Source of the DNA: Actinomadura sp. NBRC 104425
GTDB lineage: Bacteria > Actinomycetota > Actinomycetes > Streptosporangiales > Streptosporangiaceae
Length of the DNA stretch: 64,000 nucleotides
Assembly (NCBI RefSeq): GCF_030269545.1
Contig: NZ_BSTN01000007.1
Coordinates: forward strand, 1-64,000
Direction of reading: 5' to 3'
Shown here: piece by piece, positions 62,687 to 64,000 of the stretch
Layout of the letters: every line of letters begins with the position of its first letter
Position numbering within the stretch: position 1 is the first letter of the stretch
Notes under the pieces: generated by a model
Databases searched by the model: none
The model's input: the letters and a program-made list of their open reading frames with translations, nothing else
Told to the model about the DNA's origin: nothing
Position numbers and translations under genes: made by a program

Positions 62687-62707
62687 CGGCGGCCGCGGGC
62701 GTGCCGG

Positions 62708-63196
62708 TCAGCCGGGGAGGTTGGCCTCGATCGCGGCGGTGACCTCGTCGGACTCGGGCTCGACCTGGGGGGCGAACCGCGCGACGACGGTGCCGTCCGG
62801 CGCGATCAGGAACTTCTCGAAGTTCCAGCGGATGTCGCCGGTGTGGCCCCCGGCGTCGGCGAAGCCGACGAGGCGCTGGTAGAGGGGGTGCCGCCCCTCG
62901 CCGTTGACCTCGACCTTCTCGGTGAGCGGGAAGGTGACGCCGTAGGTCGCCGAGCAGAACTCGGCGATCTCCTCCGGCGTGCCCGGCTCCTGGCCCATGA
63001 ACTGGTTGCAGGGCACGCCGAGCACGGTGAAGCCGCGGTCGGCGTACCGCTTCTGGAGTCGTTCCAGCCCGGCGTACTGGGGAGTCAGGCCGCACTTGGA
63101 GGCGACGTTCACGATGAGCACGGCCTTGCCCCGGTACTGCCGGAGGTCCGCGGAGCCTCCCCGCAGACCGCCGATCTCCACGTCGTAGACGGACAT
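62708..63196 (-). CDS. Glutathione peroxidase-family thiol peroxidase
   Basis: A 162-aa Cys-type GPx. The peroxidatic residue is C35 (NVASKCGLTPQY), with Q in VPCNQF (Q65) and W/N in RWNFEKFL (W124, N125). C81 (AEFCSATYG) is near the usual resolving-Cys position, so thioredoxin rather than glutathione is the likely reductant, as actinobacteria generally use mycothiol and thioredoxin. ATG 63196 is preceded by a -10 box at 6 nt. Confidence 0.92.
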   Translation of the reverse strand: MSVYDVEIGGLRGGSADLRQYRGKAVLIVNVASKCGLTPQYAGLERLQKRYADRGFTVLGVPCNQFMGQEPGTPEEIAEFCSATYGVTFPLTEKVEVNGEGRHPLYQRLVGFADAGGHTGDIRWNFEKFLIAPDGTVVARFAPQVEPESDEVTAAIEANLPG

Positions 63197-63208
63197 GGGC
63201 CGATCTTA
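63197..63208 (-). promoter_or_regulatory. Leaderless-type -10 box of the peroxidase gene
   Basis: TAAGAT on the minus strand (63208-63203), 6 nt before ATG 63196. Confidence 0.55.
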
Positions 63209-63329
63209 GGAGACGCCCCCTCCGCCCCGGCCGCGACCTGCCGCGGTCGCGGCGGGACGGCGACATTCGCGAGGCGGGGCCCCGGGCGGCGCGTCGGGTC
63301 GCCGCCGCGTGGAGCCCGCCCCGTGTCCG

Positions 63330-63497
63330 CTAACCCTGCCCGAGGTTGATGGAGGTCACGAACGCCCCCAGCTGGGTGCCGGCGTTGCCCAGCTGCGCGA
63401 GCGCGTTGTTGACGACACCTGCCGCGTCCTGCGGCGAGCTGAGCAGGTAGAAGATGACGAAGGCGATGGCCCCGTAGCGGAGGTACTTCTTCAACAT
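63330..63497 (-). CDS. Small membrane protein, paralogue A (55 aa)
   Basis: A 55-aa protein, MLKKYLRYGAIAFVIFYLLSS followed by PQDAAGVVNNALAQLGNAG. A basic N-terminus and one hydrophobic helix (~8-20) precede an amphipathic tail. AGAGGGA lies ~10 nt before the ATG. It is paralogous to the 51-aa protein at 63674-63829. Function unknown. An inverted repeat CACAAT-N11-ATTGTG (63528-63550) lies in its upstream region. Confidence 0.7.
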   Translation of the reverse strand: MLKKYLRYGAIAFVIFYLLSSPQDAAGVVNNALAQLGNAGTQLGAFVTSINLGQG

Positions 63498-63673
63498 CCC
63501 GATGCCGTCCCTCTAGTAGCGCAGCGACACAATGACCCGAACCAATTGTGCCCGTCTGCGTCTGCCCGCAAAGCGGGAGTTTACTGTGACGGCCCGGGAG
63601 CCCGATGATCCCCCGCGACGGAAGAATCCCGTGTCCTTCCGGCGTTCCGCGGGCGCCTGCGCCCCGCCGCAGG

Positions 63674-63829
63674 TCAGGGGATGGCGCTGATGAACGTCGA
63701 GAACGACTCGGCGGCGCTGCCGAGTCCGCCCAGGCTCTGGTTGACCAGGCCGGCCGCCGCCTCCGGCCGGCTGACGATGTACCAGATGGCGAAGGCGAGC
63801 CCCGCCATCTTGAACCACTTCTTGTTCAC
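63674..63829 (-). CDS. Small membrane protein, paralogue B (51 aa)
   Basis: A 51-aa protein, VNKKWFKMAGLAFAIWYIVS followed by RPEAAAGLVNQSLGGLGSAA. It shares with paralogue A the xKK start, the hydrophobic helix, a P-x-x-A-A-G-x-V-N block and the LG-containing tail. AGGTGGGG precedes the GTG. Both genes lie in tandem on the minus strand. Function unknown. Confidence 0.7.
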   Translation of the reverse strand: MNKKWFKMAGLAFAIWYIVSRPEAAAGLVNQSLGGLGSAAESFSTFISAIP

Positions 63830-63914
63830 GTCCCCCACCTTCTGTGTCACGGGCTCCACGCCCAGTGATTCCCGGCGGCGGCACCGGGCGCGCCAAGGCG
63901 GCGGAAAGACCACG

Positions 63915-64000
63915 TCAAGCGCGCTCGGCGGGCATTCCGTGACGGGTCAGGTACTCGGTGTAGAGGGGACGCAGCGCCTCGGCCATCTCGCCCTGGCCGG
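63915..64000 (-). CDS. Partial gene at window edge (C-terminal 27 aa)
   Basis: The minus strand reads GQGEMAEALRPLYTEYLTRH then GMPAERA and a TGA at 63917-63915. Codon use looks like genuine coding sequence, but too little is inside the window to name the product. Confidence 0.55.
   Translation of the reverse strand, partial: GQGEMAEALRPLYTEYLTRHGMPAERA

Overview
This is a very GC-rich actinobacterial chromosome segment. ATG, GTG and TTG starts, TANNNT -10 boxes only 6-7 nt from start codons (leaderless mRNAs), a CtpI-like P-type ATPase, a mycothiol-type DinB/maleylpyruvate-isomerase-fold protein, a DUF574 methyltransferase, a deazaflavin (F420) nitroreductase-family domain and a HAIR element before lon all fit Actinomycetota. 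An Actinomadura/Streptosporangiales-like host is my best guess; no rRNA or tRNA gene is present to confirm it.

Layout. 1-5.2 kb: the right end of a frameshifted IS481-family element abuts the 3' end of a giant P-type ATPase gene. 5.3-9.4 kb: a CoA-transferase/racemase, a membrane protein with a degenerate sigma-like N-terminus, and an M50B metalloprotease. 9.5-17.1 kb: a tightly overlapping five-gene operon (SWIM zinc finger, DUF5691, MoxR ATPase, DUF5682, VWA). 17.1-20.5 kb: an ArsR repressor with a CDF zinc-type exporter, a lipid kinase and a DinB-fold protein. 20.6-25.1 kb: a small protein and two tandem DUF4132 genes with almost identical 3' ends. 25.2-29.8 kb: a Baeyer-Villiger-type monooxygenase, an SDR, an epimerase, an orphan GroES-like protein and a methyltransferase. 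29.8-34 kb: sbcC and sbcD. 34.2-36.9 kb: a RibD function split over two genes, and an aldehyde dehydrogenase. 37-46.1 kb: an SMC-type operon (kleisin-like, two winged-helix KITE/MukE-like proteins, SMC ATPase) followed by a 1125-aa helical-repeat protein. 46.1-52.2 kb: a CopD-CtaG fusion, then a CUT2 sugar ABC transporter and an inositol-dehydrogenase-like oxidoreductase with candidate LacI-type operators. 52.3-64 kb: an SDR-nitroreductase fusion, Lon, a MarR-GNAT fusion, small membrane proteins, an HTH-citrate synthase divergent from a homocitrate-synthase-like gene, Ogt, glutathione peroxidase and two small paralogous membrane peptides.

Most interesting content. (1) The SWIM/MoxR/DUF5682/VWA operon with the nearby DUF4132 genes recreates the gene set of the little-understood E. 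coli yehI-yehL-yehM-yehP-yehQ region. (2) The SMC operon resembles Wadjet/MksBEF condensins but has two KITE-like genes and no visible JetD nuclease. (3) Short tandem repeats of 14, 15, 17 and 20 bp sit repeatedly at gene 3' ends, in three cases containing the stop codon; one array has apparently pulled apart an sbcD/sbcC stop-start overlap. (4) About eleven genes look leaderless. All function calls are from reading motifs; no database search was run.
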